A stretch of DNA of 33,570 nucleotides from Betaproteobacteria bacterium (GCA_009919175.1 RGCL01000029.1:1-33570), one strand, 5' to 3'. Positions 1 to 9,205 are shown, numbered from the stretch's first letter. The notes: generated from the sequence alone by a model not told the origin. Numbers and translations: made by a program.

Positions 1-2675
1 TGGCGCAGGGGCGGCTCATCGCCAGCCGCATCCAGATGGATGTTCGGGTGGTGCCAATGCGTTTGAAGGCTTTGCCACAGGTCTTTGGGCGCCTGGCGTT
101 GCAGCAACTTGCAAAGGGGGGCGCTGTCCAGGATGACCTTTTTTTTGTCTTTGATCCATTCGCCCTTGACCTCGCTCACGCCCAGCCACAGGTGCAGCCG
201 TGCGCGGGTCAGCGCCACATACAGCAAGCGCAGGTCTTCGGCTTGCTGATCCTCGCTGCTTGCATCGTCCAAATCGGTGTCCTCGTCTTCCTCATCGGCC
301 TGCGCGGCTTCTGAGGCGTCGGCGTCTTCGCCTTCGTCTTTCTTTTGACTGAGGGCTTTGCTCAGGGTGGAGAGGAAGGGCACCATCACCACGTCGTACT
401 CCAAGCCCTTGCTTTTGTGCACCGTCACCAAGGTGATGCAGGGGGCATCGGTGTAGAGCCGCGCCTGGGCAGCGGCATCGTCCACGTTGGGGGACTGCAT
501 CTCGTCGCTCAGCCGGCGCAGCAAGGCGCTGCGCCCCAGGCCATGGGTGCTGGCCGCTTGCAGCCATTGCCCCAGGTGGGTGAACTGCCCAATGAGCCGC
601 TCGCCCTGGGCTTGGGCCAACCAGCGTGCGGCCGCGCCACTGGCATGCAGCCAGTGTTGCAGGGCGGCCAGCACACCCAGGCGGTCCCAGCGCTCGCGCG
701 CTTCGAGGCACAGCGCTTGCTGGGCTTCAATGACTTCGTCGTCCAGCAAGGCCTGTTCCCACTGGGCAAGGGGCAATGCCCACAGTGCGGTGGCCATGGC
801 GGCGCGCAGCATGCCCAGTTGTTCGGGCTCGTCAAAAGCCCGCAGCAGTCGCCACACATCCAGGGCAATGGGCTCGGCAAGCACGCTGTTGCGATCAGAC
901 AGGAACACACTGGCCAAACCGCAGGCCTGCAAGGCTTGCGCCATCATGCGGGCTTGCAGTTTGTCGCGCACCAGGATGGCCACTTGGTTGGGCGTGTACC
1001 AGCCCGATTGCATCTGCGTCACCAGCGTGTGCGCTGCAAGTTGGGCCATGTGCGCTTCATAGCGCTTGCGCGGCACGGGTTTGAAGCCCTTCTCGGCTAC
1101 CACGGCAGGTGCAGGCCAATGCGACACCCAGATGGCCGGGTGCTGGCCTTGGTTCAAGCCCAGCAAATCGGGTTTGCCAGCCTCGACCTGCGCGGAGGAG
1201 TGGTGCAAGAGGCTCAGGCCGGGTCGATCAAACACCTGGTTGAGGGCTTGGATCAGCTTGGGCGTGGAGCGGAAGTTGACCTGCAGGCTGTGGACCGAGT
1301 CTGCCGTGTTGCGGGCAATTTGGTAGGTGGGCAAATCTGCCCCCCTGAAGCGGTAAATCGATTGCTTGGGGTCACCAATCATGACCCAGCAGCTGGGGCT
1401 GCCTTTGGGATAGATGGCAGCGAGGCTTTCATATTGCCAGGGGTCGGTGTCCTGGAACTCGTCCACCAGGGCAGCCGGATAGGTCTCGCGCACCCGCTCG
1501 CAGAAATTCGAGGCCGTGTCATGGCAGGCCTGGTGCAGTCGCCGAAGCAAGTCATTGAACTCGAACTGATCCAGCGCCTGCTTGCGCGCCTGGATGTCGT
1601 GCCAGCACTGGCCCGCTGCCCAGGTCAACAACTGGTTGAGGTCATGCTGAGGGAAATCGGCACGCGCTTCGTAAAGGCTTTGCACGGCGGCAGAAAAGGG
1701 CCATTGCAAGTGACCCTGCCAGCCATCCTTGCCCAGGAAGCTGCTGCCCCAGTAGGACAACTGTTTGATCTCGATGTCGTGGCCACCCAACCAGCGGCGC
1801 AAATGGGCTGTGCGCGTGCTCAACCAATTCGCTTGGTATCCCCGGATTGCACGCGCCTGGACGGCCTCGTGCACCGCCATGCAGGCGTCTTCACCGAACG
1901 CAGCGCGAGCAGCGTGCTCCAGGCTGTGGACGCGCTCGCTCCATTGGGTGAGCGCATTCAAGTGGGCGGTCGCGTCCAGCTCGGGCCAGGTGTGATGTGG
2001 GCTGCGCTCATGCGCCGCCCACAGGCGTTTCAACACGGCCAGCAAATCCTCGGGGGTCTTGGCCACCTTGTTCGTCCAGGCTTGCATGGCCTCGGCGGGC
2101 AGGGTGGTGATGTGACTGCGCCAGAAGGTGCGCACGGCTTGGCGATGCAAGGCCATGGGTTGGGGCACGGGCGCAGCGCCAAAGGCTTGACCCGATGTCA
2201 GGGCGTGGCGCTTGAGTGTGCGCAAGGCCCAGCCGTGCAAGGTGTGAATGGCGGCTTCGTCCAGATTGGCCAGGGCTTGGGTGAGCCTGGCTTGGGCCTG
2301 GGGCCAAAAGGGCGTGGGGATGGCACGGCGCAGCTCGCTCAGGAATTCATCGTCGAGTTGCGCATCGCTGGGGCCGGGTTGGGCAAAGGCGGTGACGGCG
2401 CGGGCGAGTCGCGCATGCACGCGTTCGCGCAACTCGGCCGTGGCGGCCTCGGTGAAGGTCACCACCAGGATTTGATGGGGCATGAGGGGTTCATCCCACA
2501 CCGGCTCTTGCGCGCCTGGGTCATCGGCCGCCTGGATGTCACGCAAGCCCAGCACCAGGCGCACGACCAGGCCGGTGAGCGTCCAGGTCTTGCCCGTGCC
2601 AGCGCTGGCTTCAATGAGCCGTCGCCCTGTGAGCGGCAATTGCCATACCACGTGGTCGCGAATCGAGGCACTCAT
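1..2675 (-). CDS. recB: RecBCD enzyme subunit RecB, 3' end cut by window edge
   Basis: This is the beta subunit of exodeoxyribonuclease V, the 3'-5' helicase and nuclease of double-strand-break repair. About 891 N-terminal residues are visible. Seen directly: Walker A ASAGTGKT at residues 23-30, the UvrD-type helicase motif LVVTFTEAATAELRERV, Walker B DEFQDT at 405-410, the GDPKQSIYRFRGAD motif, and motif VI YVALTRAR from residue 819. The C-terminal nuclease domain of the family lies beyond the left edge. The ATG at 2675-2673 overlaps the recC stop as ATGA, so the two are probably translationally coupled. A strongly acidic linker at residues 780-814 (19 of 35 are D or E) precedes motif VI. 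recD would be expected next, outside the window. Family assignment is very secure. Confidence 0.97.
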   Translation of the reverse strand, partial: MSASIRDHVVWQLPLTGRRLIEASAGTGKTWTLTGLVVRLVLGLRDIQAADDPGAQEPVWDEPLMPHQILVVTFTEAATAELRERVHARLARAVTAFAQPGPSDAQLDDEFLSELRRAIPTPFWPQAQARLTQALANLDEAAIHTLHGWALRTLKRHALTSGQAFGAAPVPQPMALHRQAVRTFWRSHITTLPAEAMQAWTNKVAKTPEDLLAVLKRLWAAHERSPHHTWPELDATAHLNALTQWSERVHSLEHAARAAFGEDACMAVHEAVQARAIRGYQANWLSTRTAHLRRWLGGHDIEIKQLSYWGSSFLGKDGWQGHLQWPFSAAVQSLYEARADFPQHDLNQLLTWAAGQCWHDIQARKQALDQFEFNDLLRRLHQACHDTASNFCERVRETYPAALVDEFQDTDPWQYESLAAIYPKGSPSCWVMIGDPKQSIYRFRGADLPTYQIARNTADSVHSLQVNFRSTPKLIQALNQVFDRPGLSLLHHSSAQVEAGKPDLLGLNQGQHPAIWVSHWPAPAVVAEKGFKPVPRKRYEAHMAQLAAHTLVTQMQSGWYTPNQVAILVRDKLQARMMAQALQACGLASVFLSDRNSVLAEPIALDVWRLLRAFDEPEQLGMLRAAMATALWALPLAQWEQALLDDEVIEAQQALCLEARERWDRLGVLAALQHWLHASGAAARWLAQAQGERLIGQFTHLGQWLQAASTHGLGRSALLRRLSDEMQSPNVDDAAAQARLYTDAPCITLVTVHKSKGLEYDVVMVPFLSTLSKALSQKKDEGEDADASEAAQADEEDEDTDLDDASSEDQQAEDLRLLYVALTRARLHLWLGVSEVKGEWIKDKKKVILDSAPLCKLLQRQAPKDLWQSLQTHWHHPNIHLDAAGDEPPLR

Positions 2676-5600
2676 GGCGTCACCTCGGGGGTCGAGGGGC
2701 GTGCCATCCACACATGTCGAGGTCCGTCTGGCAGGGTCACCTGCAAGGGCTCGAGCAAAGGCAGGTACAAAGGCTCAGCCCATTGGGTGACCGCATGGAG
2801 TGCCGCAGCGACATCGGGCAAGAAGCGTTGCGTCAGGGCATGGCGCTTGAGGTCCCAGGACGCTGAGCGATGGGTTGGATCGGCCTTGAGCAAGACCGCC
2901 TCATCGGCCTTGGCTTGGGCGACGCCGGGCTCCAGCGCAGGCGAATGCAAGAGCGTGAGCCATTCGCCAGCGAGGTCGCACACCACAGGCATGGGCGCGC
3001 GCCAGGCGGCTTCATGCAAGGTGCACCATTGCGCCAGCACAGCGCGGGCTTGCGCCTGACTCAAGGCTGGCCAATCCAGGATGGCATCGGGACCAATCAA
3101 ATGGGTGTGAATGGCCTGACCACTCGCGCAGGCCAGCACATGCGCCACGCCCGCGCGCAAGAGCTGGGGCAGGCGAGGGCGCAAGGCATGGGTGCGACCC
3201 TCGTGGGATTGTTTGAGCAAGGGCGCCTTGAGGTTGATCAGGCGCGACGCGCTCACCAGCGTGAGTTGCATGCCCGAGGTGGCTTGCCACAGCATGGCCT
3301 CGTGGAGCCGCCCGCGCAAGGTCCAGGGCGGCAGCGTGATGTCAAAGGCCAGATGGGGATCCAGCGCCGTCCATGCGCGGGTCAGGCTTTGCCAGCGTTG
3401 AGCCAGGGCCTGGGCTTCATGCGCCATGAGATCCCATTGCAATTGACCCAGGCTGCCGGGTGACAAGTCCCCACTGAGCCTGAGTGCGGCGGGCAGGGCT
3501 TGGTGCTGAGCACCCGCTTGCACCCATTGGTGCATTGCCAAGGCCGATACCTCATAGGGCTCGGCATCGGGCATGACTTCAGGGGGCTCATGCCACACCA
3601 CACCCAGCCGTTCCTTGGCAAAGGCGTCGATGGGGTGGCGCAGCCAGGCTACCAGAGCGGGCAGCGTCCATTCCAGTGGCGGTGATGCTTCGGGCGCAGA
3701 GGGCAAAGAGGGAACAACCAAGGGTCCGGTCTTCTTGGGGGCGCTGTCTTCTTCGCCGCCTGCAGCCGGGCTGGCACGCAAGCTGGCTTGGCGTGCCGCA
3801 TGCCATTCGCGGGCATGCGTGGACCAGGTGGGCGCCTGACTGGGTGTGACCTCGAAATACGCCATGCCATGGGCTTGCAGGGGCAAGGTGCGCACCGGCC
3901 ATGCTTGACCCACGGTGTGTTCAATCACCTCCAGCAACTGGTTCACCAGCACAGACGCTGGCAGGGGTTTGCCATCTTGAGCTTGAAAGCCCTGCCATGA
4001 GCCATAAAAGCCATCGCGTGCACTGAGCAGGGCTTGCAAAAGCAAATAGCGGTCATCGTCGTGGCGGGAGCGATCACCCGGCCTGCCCCAACCTGGCATG
4101 TCCAGCAAATCAAAGTCGCGTTTGGTGCGCAGGCGAGGGAACTGACCGTCGTTGAGGCCCAGCATGGCCACGCGCTTGAAGGGCACCGATTGCAAAGGCA
4201 TGGCCGTGGTGAAGACCACGCCACCGCTGATCAGTCGCGCGCCCATTTGTGCCGCACGCACCGATTCCAACCAATGCAGGCTCACCACGTTCAAGGGCAA
4301 GGGCGCATCAAAGCCGCAGGCCTCGCAGGCTTGCAGCCACTGATCCAGGGCTTGTTGAAGCTCGGTGAGCACCGCTTCCTGGGATTCATTGCAGGGCTTG
4401 AAAAGGCTGCTGAGCCACTGAGTGAGCACATCCCCCCAGGCCTTGGGATTGAGCTGCGCTTGCAGGGTCGCTTCAAACTGCCGCATGGCATCCAGGCAGC
4501 TCACCAGGCCATTGAGGCCATCGGCATTCACGCCGCCCACGCCGTCGAGCACCAGCAAGCCTTCCCAGGCGGGCGCTGCGCCGCTTGCAACCACGGCTGT
4601 GCCCATGGCGTGGCTGAGCAACAGGCGCTGCAAGCCCTGCACCCAGGTGTGGGCGGTGTGCGATTGCAGGGCTTGAGGCCAGCCATGGCGGGTGGCATGG
4701 TCCGCATCCAAGCCCCAGCGCACCGCACTGTCGTGCAGCCATTGACCCAACCGGTGCAAGTCGTCTTCATCCAGACCAAACTGGCTGCTCACCGCAGGAT
4801 GGGCCAGCCAGGCCAAGGTGTCGCCCAGGGTGAAAGGGCTTTGCATCAGGTTCAAGCCCGCTTGCACGCAGTCGAGCATGGCGGCTTGTTCGGGGTGAGG
4901 CCGCGCGATCTGAAAGGGCACATGCCGCGGGTCGGCTTCGTCAAACGCGCCCCATGTGGCTCGCACCAGCGGCTCAAAGGCTTGCAAGTCGCTCACCATC
5001 ACCACGATGTCGCGCGCTTGCAATTGCGGGTCGTTGGTCATCCACTCGAGCACCTGGTCGTGCAAGGCCTGCACCTCCCGCAAGGGGCTGTGGGCTTTGC
5101 AAAACACCAGCGACCCGTCGATGGGCAAGGGGTGCTTTGAGCTGCGCTGGGGATGGCGATTGGCCAGGATGTCGGCTTGCAAGTGAGCCAATGCGCTGGG
5201 CGTGTGGGCTTCACCCAGAGGGTCAACAAAGTGATCAACGCGCGGGCCGGTGTGGGGAGCGGCTTCGTCCACCAGGTGCAAGAAGTCGCGGGCTTGTTGT
5301 CCCCAGGCGGCCAGCAAGGGGTGGTCTTGCGCGCTGGGTGGTGCGCTCACATCGCTCGACGGCCAGGGGCTGCGTCGTTTGGCATCGCCCCAATAGGCCT
5401 GGCTGGGGTTGAGTGCAAACACCAGCACTTGCAGGTGGCGCGACAACGCACCCAGGGCGCGAATGTGTTCAATGGGCAAGGCAGACACACCCAGCAGGAT
5501 GAGGCGCTCGGGCAAGGCGCTGGCATGACGAAGACGCGGTGAGGCCAATGCACTCAGGAATGCCTCAAAGACCTGATCACGGCTCACCCACGGCAAGCCC

Positions 5601-6202
5601 GATTGCACCTTGGCCTCATGCACCAACTCGGTCCAGAGCAGGGCTTGCCATCGTTGTGCGTCGGGCAGCGCCCGCACCTGACCCGCACCGAGCCTGACCT
5701 GGGCGAGGCCATTGGCCCAGTCGCGCAGCCAGTCGGGTCTGTGCGTCTGGTAGGCATCGAGCACATCGGCCAGCTGCTGTGCGAGCTGGAACTGTCGGCG
5801 TGTGCGTTGCGAAGGGGGAGCGCCCTCCAGGTGGTGAACCAGGGCCTGCCAGGTGGGTTCATGCGGGGGCATGCGGCTGAGCCACGCCATGATGCGCCAC
5901 ACCAGTGCTGATTCATCCAGGGGCAGTTGAGCGGGCACGTGCTGGGGTCCGAGCACTTGGCGCTGCAACTCCCACAATGCCGAGGCCGGTTGCAGGATGC
6001 GCGTGGCCGCCAGGATGCCCAGCTGCGGGTGGGCAGCGGCCTGTGCCTCCAGCCAGGCCTTCATGCCATGGCCTTGCACCACCCACAGGTCGGGGCTCAG
6101 GTCTTGCAGCGGCTGATTGGCCACATGACCGAGCAGGATGTCGGCCAGCGCTTCCAGGCGGTTGCCATGAAAAATCAAAAGCCCGGTTGCGCGCTCACCC
6201 AT
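2672..6202 (-). CDS. recC: RecBCD enzyme subunit RecC
   Basis: This is the gamma subunit of exodeoxyribonuclease V, the Chi-recognising, catalytically dead helicase-like scaffold that binds RecB and RecD. The product is 1176 residues, slightly longer than the roughly 1120 of E. coli RecC. The N-terminus carries the family hallmark FHGNRLEALAD at about residues 11-21, followed by WVVQGHGMKAWLE; further in are VSALPIEHI and a long central region with MLGLNDGQFPR. No Walker A motif is visible, as expected for RecC. The ATG at 6202 lies 10 bases after the stop of the flavin-reductase-like gene; only a weak AAGG is near it, so a slightly later start is possible. The stop overlaps the recB start. 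Confidence 0.95.
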   Translation of the reverse strand: MGERATGLLIFHGNRLEALADILLGHVANQPLQDLSPDLWVVQGHGMKAWLEAQAAAHPQLGILAATRILQPASALWELQRQVLGPQHVPAQLPLDESALVWRIMAWLSRMPPHEPTWQALVHHLEGAPPSQRTRRQFQLAQQLADVLDAYQTHRPDWLRDWANGLAQVRLGAGQVRALPDAQRWQALLWTELVHEAKVQSGLPWVSRDQVFEAFLSALASPRLRHASALPERLILLGVSALPIEHIRALGALSRHLQVLVFALNPSQAYWGDAKRRSPWPSSDVSAPPSAQDHPLLAAWGQQARDFLHLVDEAAPHTGPRVDHFVDPLGEAHTPSALAHLQADILANRHPQRSSKHPLPIDGSLVFCKAHSPLREVQALHDQVLEWMTNDPQLQARDIVVMVSDLQAFEPLVRATWGAFDEADPRHVPFQIARPHPEQAAMLDCVQAGLNLMQSPFTLGDTLAWLAHPAVSSQFGLDEDDLHRLGQWLHDSAVRWGLDADHATRHGWPQALQSHTAHTWVQGLQRLLLSHAMGTAVVASGAAPAWEGLLVLDGVGGVNADGLNGLVSCLDAMRQFEATLQAQLNPKAWGDVLTQWLSSLFKPCNESQEAVLTELQQALDQWLQACEACGFDAPLPLNVVSLHWLESVRAAQMGARLISGGVVFTTAMPLQSVPFKRVAMLGLNDGQFPRLRTKRDFDLLDMPGWGRPGDRSRHDDDRYLLLQALLSARDGFYGSWQGFQAQDGKPLPASVLVNQLLEVIEHTVGQAWPVRTLPLQAHGMAYFEVTPSQAPTWSTHAREWHAARQASLRASPAAGGEEDSAPKKTGPLVVPSLPSAPEASPPLEWTLPALVAWLRHPIDAFAKERLGVVWHEPPEVMPDAEPYEVSALAMHQWVQAGAQHQALPAALRLSGDLSPGSLGQLQWDLMAHEAQALAQRWQSLTRAWTALDPHLAFDITLPPWTLRGRLHEAMLWQATSGMQLTLVSASRLINLKAPLLKQSHEGRTHALRPRLPQLLRAGVAHVLACASGQAIHTHLIGPDAILDWPALSQAQARAVLAQWCTLHEAAWRAPMPVVCDLAGEWLTLLHSPALEPGVAQAKADEAVLLKADPTHRSASWDLKRHALTQRFLPDVAAALHAVTQWAEPLYLPLLEPLQVTLPDGPRHVWMARPSTPEVTP

Positions 6203-6212
6203 GGCCTTGAAC

Positions 6213-6860
6213 TCAATCCTTGGCGCTGCGGTGCACGGTGTCCCAGTTGGCTGGCCGTGGCATGAGGAATTTGGATTCGGGTGTCACCACGAAATAGTCG
6301 GCAGGGCCACCGCCGCGTGTGATGGGGCGGGCCTTGGCGGTTTGGTAGATGCCGTCCTCGAGAAGCTGGGTGTCGATGTGAACCCCCACCACTTCGCCCA
6401 GCACCAGCCAGGCTTTGAGCAAAGAGCCCGACGCATCCTTGAGCTGAACAATCTGGGTGAGCTTGCATTCCATGGACACGGGGCTTTCGGCCACGCGCGG
6501 CGCCTTGACCAGGCGCGAGGGCGCTCGGTGCACGCCCGCGAGGTCAAATTCGCTTTGGTCGGGGGGCAAGGCCGAGCACGACAGATTCATGGCTTGCGCC
6601 AGGGGCTCGGTGACCAGGTTCCAGACAAATTCGCCGCTGGCCTCCACATGAGCCAGGCTGTCTTTGCGCATCAGGCTGCTAAAGCCAATGATGGGCGGCG
6701 TGTAATTGAAGGCGTTGAAAAAACTGTAGGGTGCCAGGTTGGCCACACCTTGTGCGCTCAGAGAAGAAATCCAGCCAATGGGGCGGGGGGCAATGATGGC
6801 GTTGAGCGGGTCATGGGGCAGGCCATGGCCGTCTTTGGGTTGGTAAAAGTGGGTGGACAT
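6213..6860 (-). CDS. flavin-reductase-like FMN-binding split-barrel protein
   Basis: A 215-residue protein of the DIM6/NTAB flavin reductase family. These bind FMN in a split beta-barrel and either reduce flavin for a partner or act as oxidoreductases; the substrate here is unknown. Seen in the sequence: NAIIAPRPIGWISS near residues 18-31, then NLAPYSFFNAF, PPIIGFSS, and a C-terminal IDTQLLEDGIYQT segment, all typical of the family. The ATG at 6860 was chosen because a GGAGG sits ten bases upstream; an in-frame extension upstream would run through the neighbouring terminator hairpin. It is the first gene of a run continuing into recC and recB, with 10 bases between it and recC. Co-transcription is inferred; a functional link to RecBCD is not evident. 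Confidence 0.85.
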   Translation of the reverse strand: MSTHFYQPKDGHGLPHDPLNAIIAPRPIGWISSLSAQGVANLAPYSFFNAFNYTPPIIGFSSLMRKDSLAHVEASGEFVWNLVTEPLAQAMNLSCSALPPDQSEFDLAGVHRAPSRLVKAPRVAESPVSMECKLTQIVQLKDASGSLLKAWLVLGEVVGVHIDTQLLEDGIYQTAKARPITRGGGPADYFVVTPESKFLMPRPANWDTVHRSAKD

Positions 6861-6928
6861 GAAGCCAGTTCCTCCAATGCGTGGCTTGATGCTAGCCTGA
6901 GAAGCCCCAGGCTCTGGAGGTCGGCATG

Positions 6929-6955
6929 AAAAAAGGCGCTCCGTAGAGCGCCTTT
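6929..6955 (-). terminator. Rho-independent terminator after the channel gene
   Basis: A perfect 7-bp stem GGCGCTC/GAGCGCC (6935-6941 with 6946-6952) has a 4-base loop, flanked by AAA/TTT that extends pairing. Read on the minus strand it is followed by six T. It lies 18 bases past the stop of the ion channel gene and before the flavin reductase gene, so it ends the channel operon. Confidence 0.85.
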
Positions 6956-6972
6956 CGATCAAGCCGATGGGA

Positions 6973-8601
6973 TCAGCTCTTTTGGCCGCTGATGTTTTGC
7001 CACAGTTGCAAGTCACCCTGGGTGAGGCGTTCCTTGTTACGGGCTTCGCTTTCAAAGGCCTGGGCATCCGACAACAAAGACAGCTGGCGAATCTGACCCA
7101 GCAGGTGCTTGTAGTGCTCCACTGCATGGGCGGGGTTTTGGGCAATCTTGTGCAAGGGCAGCTGGCTGAGGTCGTCCATCACCTCGCGCTGCCGTTTGGC
7201 CTTGTTGATGAGGTTTTGGAGTTCGTCCTCGGTCAAGTGCAAACGCTTGGCTTCACGTCGCAACATGTCTTCCTCTGCCGCATCCAGTTTGCCGTCAGCC
7301 ATCATGTCGTAGAGCTGATTGACCAACTTCTCGCGGTCGATGCGCAACTGGTCTGAAAACGCGGAGGACAGCAAAGCCGCAGGGATGGCAAAAATACCAA
7401 TGCCCAACAAGGCCAGCACAATCGTCATGGCCCGGCCAATGGGCGTTACGGGCGAGATGTCCCCGTAGCCCACAGAGGCCAGCGTGATCACTGCCCAATA
7501 AATGGAGGCAGGGATGTTTTCAAATTTTTCAGGCTGGGCTTCGTGCTCGAACAAATAGCCCAGAGATGCCGTCAAGATCACCAGCAACAGCATGATGAAA
7601 GCCGACGCGGCCATGATGGGCCATTCCCGCTTGATCACTACCGCCAGGGTCCGGGTGGCATCGGTGTAGCGGGTGAGCTTGAGCAGTCGCATCAAACGGA
7701 AGACCCGCAGGAAACGCAGATCGAACAGGTGGTGCAGCAAGGCTTCGAGCAGGAAGGGGATCACTGCCAGGAAATCGATGACGGCGTTGAACGAGGTCAC
7801 ATACCTCATGCGCCCGACCACCTTGCCTTGGTAGCGCGGGTCCTCTGTGCATGAATACAACCTCAACAGGTATTCAATGGTAAAGACCCCGACCGCCACG
7901 GCATCGAGCACCAGGAATTCCAGGTTGAGCACGTATTCCACGCTCTCCACCGATTCGAACACCACTTGCAGCACCGAAATCACCACCCAGAACACCACAA
8001 AGTTGTCGATCAGGTCGTGCAAGGTGCCACTGGTTTCTGTGGGGTTGAGCAGGGCGTAGATTTTTTGTTTGAAGGTCTTGCCACGGTTGAGTTGAACAAA
8101 CTCGTGGTAGGCCGGGATGAGCACGCGAAACAGCTTGAGGATTCGCAGCAGTCGCAAGAACCGCAGCATGCGCAGATCGACGGGGAAGAAGGCATGCAGA
8201 TAAAACGGCGCAATGGAAGCCAGGTCGATCAGGGCAAAAGGACTGGTGATGTACTTGAGATAGGGGTGACGGCTGTTCTTGAACTCATGGTCAACCGGAG
8301 CCAGGATCAGGCGCAGCAAATACTCGATGGAAAACACCACCACCGACAGCACTTCGAAGAAGTGAAACAGGGCTTCGCGGCCTGTGTACACCTGGGGAAT
8401 GTGTTCGCAGATGAGAGCAAACAGGTTGGCCACAATCAAATAGCCAACCCACTTCTCTACGCGTTTGGCATAGTTGCCGGGGATGTTTGGATCCAGCAGC
8501 CAGGCGTACAACCACTCACGCCAAGGCAGATTGCTCGGGATGTTGGGCGGCTCGTGCTGGCCGGTGAAGTCTTTGGCAGAAATGCCTGAGGAATTGGACA
8601 T
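6973..8601 (-). CDS. potassium-channel-like protein with two voltage-sensor domains and one pore
   Basis: A 542-residue integral membrane protein. Two S1-S4 voltage-sensor modules lie in tandem, followed by a single S5-pore-S6. Each module has the S2 motif (VFSIEYLLRL about residues 89-98; VFTIEYLLRL about 239-248) and an S3 motif (YITSPFALID; YVTSFNAVID). Each S4 has six basic residues exactly every third position: R144, R147, R150, R153, K156, R159 in the first and R296, R299, R302, R305, K308, R311 in the second. The filter is TLASVGYGD (373-381), the K+ channel signature with A-S where T-T is usual. S6 is LGIGIFAIPAALLSSAF. A helical cytosolic tail with ADGKLDAAEED (435-445) resembles TerB-like or EF-hand segments. 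The ATG at 8601 has GGGAG upstream; a TTG at 8619 overlapping the previous stop is the alternative. K+ selectivity is inferred. Confidence 0.9.
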   Translation of the reverse strand: MSNSSGISAKDFTGQHEPPNIPSNLPWREWLYAWLLDPNIPGNYAKRVEKWVGYLIVANLFALICEHIPQVYTGREALFHFFEVLSVVVFSIEYLLRLILAPVDHEFKNSRHPYLKYITSPFALIDLASIAPFYLHAFFPVDLRMLRFLRLLRILKLFRVLIPAYHEFVQLNRGKTFKQKIYALLNPTETSGTLHDLIDNFVVFWVVISVLQVVFESVESVEYVLNLEFLVLDAVAVGVFTIEYLLRLYSCTEDPRYQGKVVGRMRYVTSFNAVIDFLAVIPFLLEALLHHLFDLRFLRVFRLMRLLKLTRYTDATRTLAVVIKREWPIMAASAFIMLLLVILTASLGYLFEHEAQPEKFENIPASIYWAVITLASVGYGDISPVTPIGRAMTIVLALLGIGIFAIPAALLSSAFSDQLRIDREKLVNQLYDMMADGKLDAAEEDMLRREAKRLHLTEDELQNLINKAKRQREVMDDLSQLPLHKIAQNPAHAVEHYKHLLGQIRQLSLLSDAQAFESEARNKERLTQGDLQLWQNISGQKS

Positions 8602-8615
8602 GTCTGTCTCCCGGT

Positions 8616-9176
8616 TCAAAATTCAACTTCGCCAATGCTGATCGGGTAACCCCCGCGATCGCACACTTTGATTTGAATGACGCGAGGCACATCCAAGGTG
8701 GTGTCTGGCGTCAGGCCCACCACATTGGTGGGGGTGGCAGAGCCGGGTGGGTTGGCGTCAACCCGCTTGAAGACCAAATGGCCCGAGGTCTTGAGGTTGC
8801 CCGGAACACATGCATCGATGGCCGCTAGCTTCTCGCCGGAGTAGGGGTTGAGCAGGCTGGCCACGTTGGGCATGGCTTGAATCGCCTCGAAGCAACCTTC
8901 CCAGGTGTGAACGGGCTGACCCTCTTCGCTAAGTTTGTGGCAAGGCCCCGATTTGTCCCCAGATTTCATGCGCACTTCATGCAGATCCTTGAGGGTACTG
9001 AGCCAGGTTTCGCCGTTGCGCTTGGCGGTTTCGGTCTTCAGACCTTCATTGAAACTGTGTCGGCCTACCCAGGCCACGCCGACCAGGGCCAAGATCAGAA
9101 GAAGGATGAATAACTTATCAGAAAGATTAAGGCCAGGGGATGGGGGTACAACTTGTGCAGGGTTCGTGGATTCCAT
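8616..9176 (-). CDS. uncharacterised single-span membrane protein with periplasmic domain
   Basis: A 186-residue protein I do not recognise. Residues 1-19 are polar, 20-37 form one hydrophobic helix (FILLLILALVGVAWVG), and the rest is hydrophilic and probably periplasmic. It has four cysteines there (79, 95, 123, 172), enough for two disulfides, and a LLNPYSGEK segment loosely recalling pilin-like proteins. It has no cleavable signal-peptide look, so it is probably anchored. Its stop codon (8616-8618) overlaps a possible TTG start of the channel gene and lies within the channel's translation-start region, so the two are very likely one operon behind the promoter at 9206-9234. A role as accessory subunit of the channel is inference from this arrangement only. 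Confidence 0.8.
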   Translation of the reverse strand: MESTNPAQVVPPSPGLNLSDKLFILLLILALVGVAWVGRHSFNEGLKTETAKRNGETWLSTLKDLHEVRMKSGDKSGPCHKLSEEGQPVHTWEGCFEAIQAMPNVASLLNPYSGEKLAAIDACVPGNLKTSGHLVFKRVDANPPGSATPTNVVGLTPDTTLDVPRVIQIKVCDRGGYPISIGEVEF

Positions 9177-9205
9177 GACAACTCAACAGGAATTAGGATC
9201 GGGCG

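Noticed and set aside
345-3059. Long plus-strand open frame (about 900 codons) opposite recB and recC
   Set aside because: It is antisense to well-supported recB/recC, crosses their junction, is rich in Gly/Gln/His as antisense GC-rich frames are, and shows no family motif or ribosome-binding site.
4034-5140. Plus-strand open frame opposite recC
   Set aside because: Shadow composition only; recC on the other strand explains the codon pattern.
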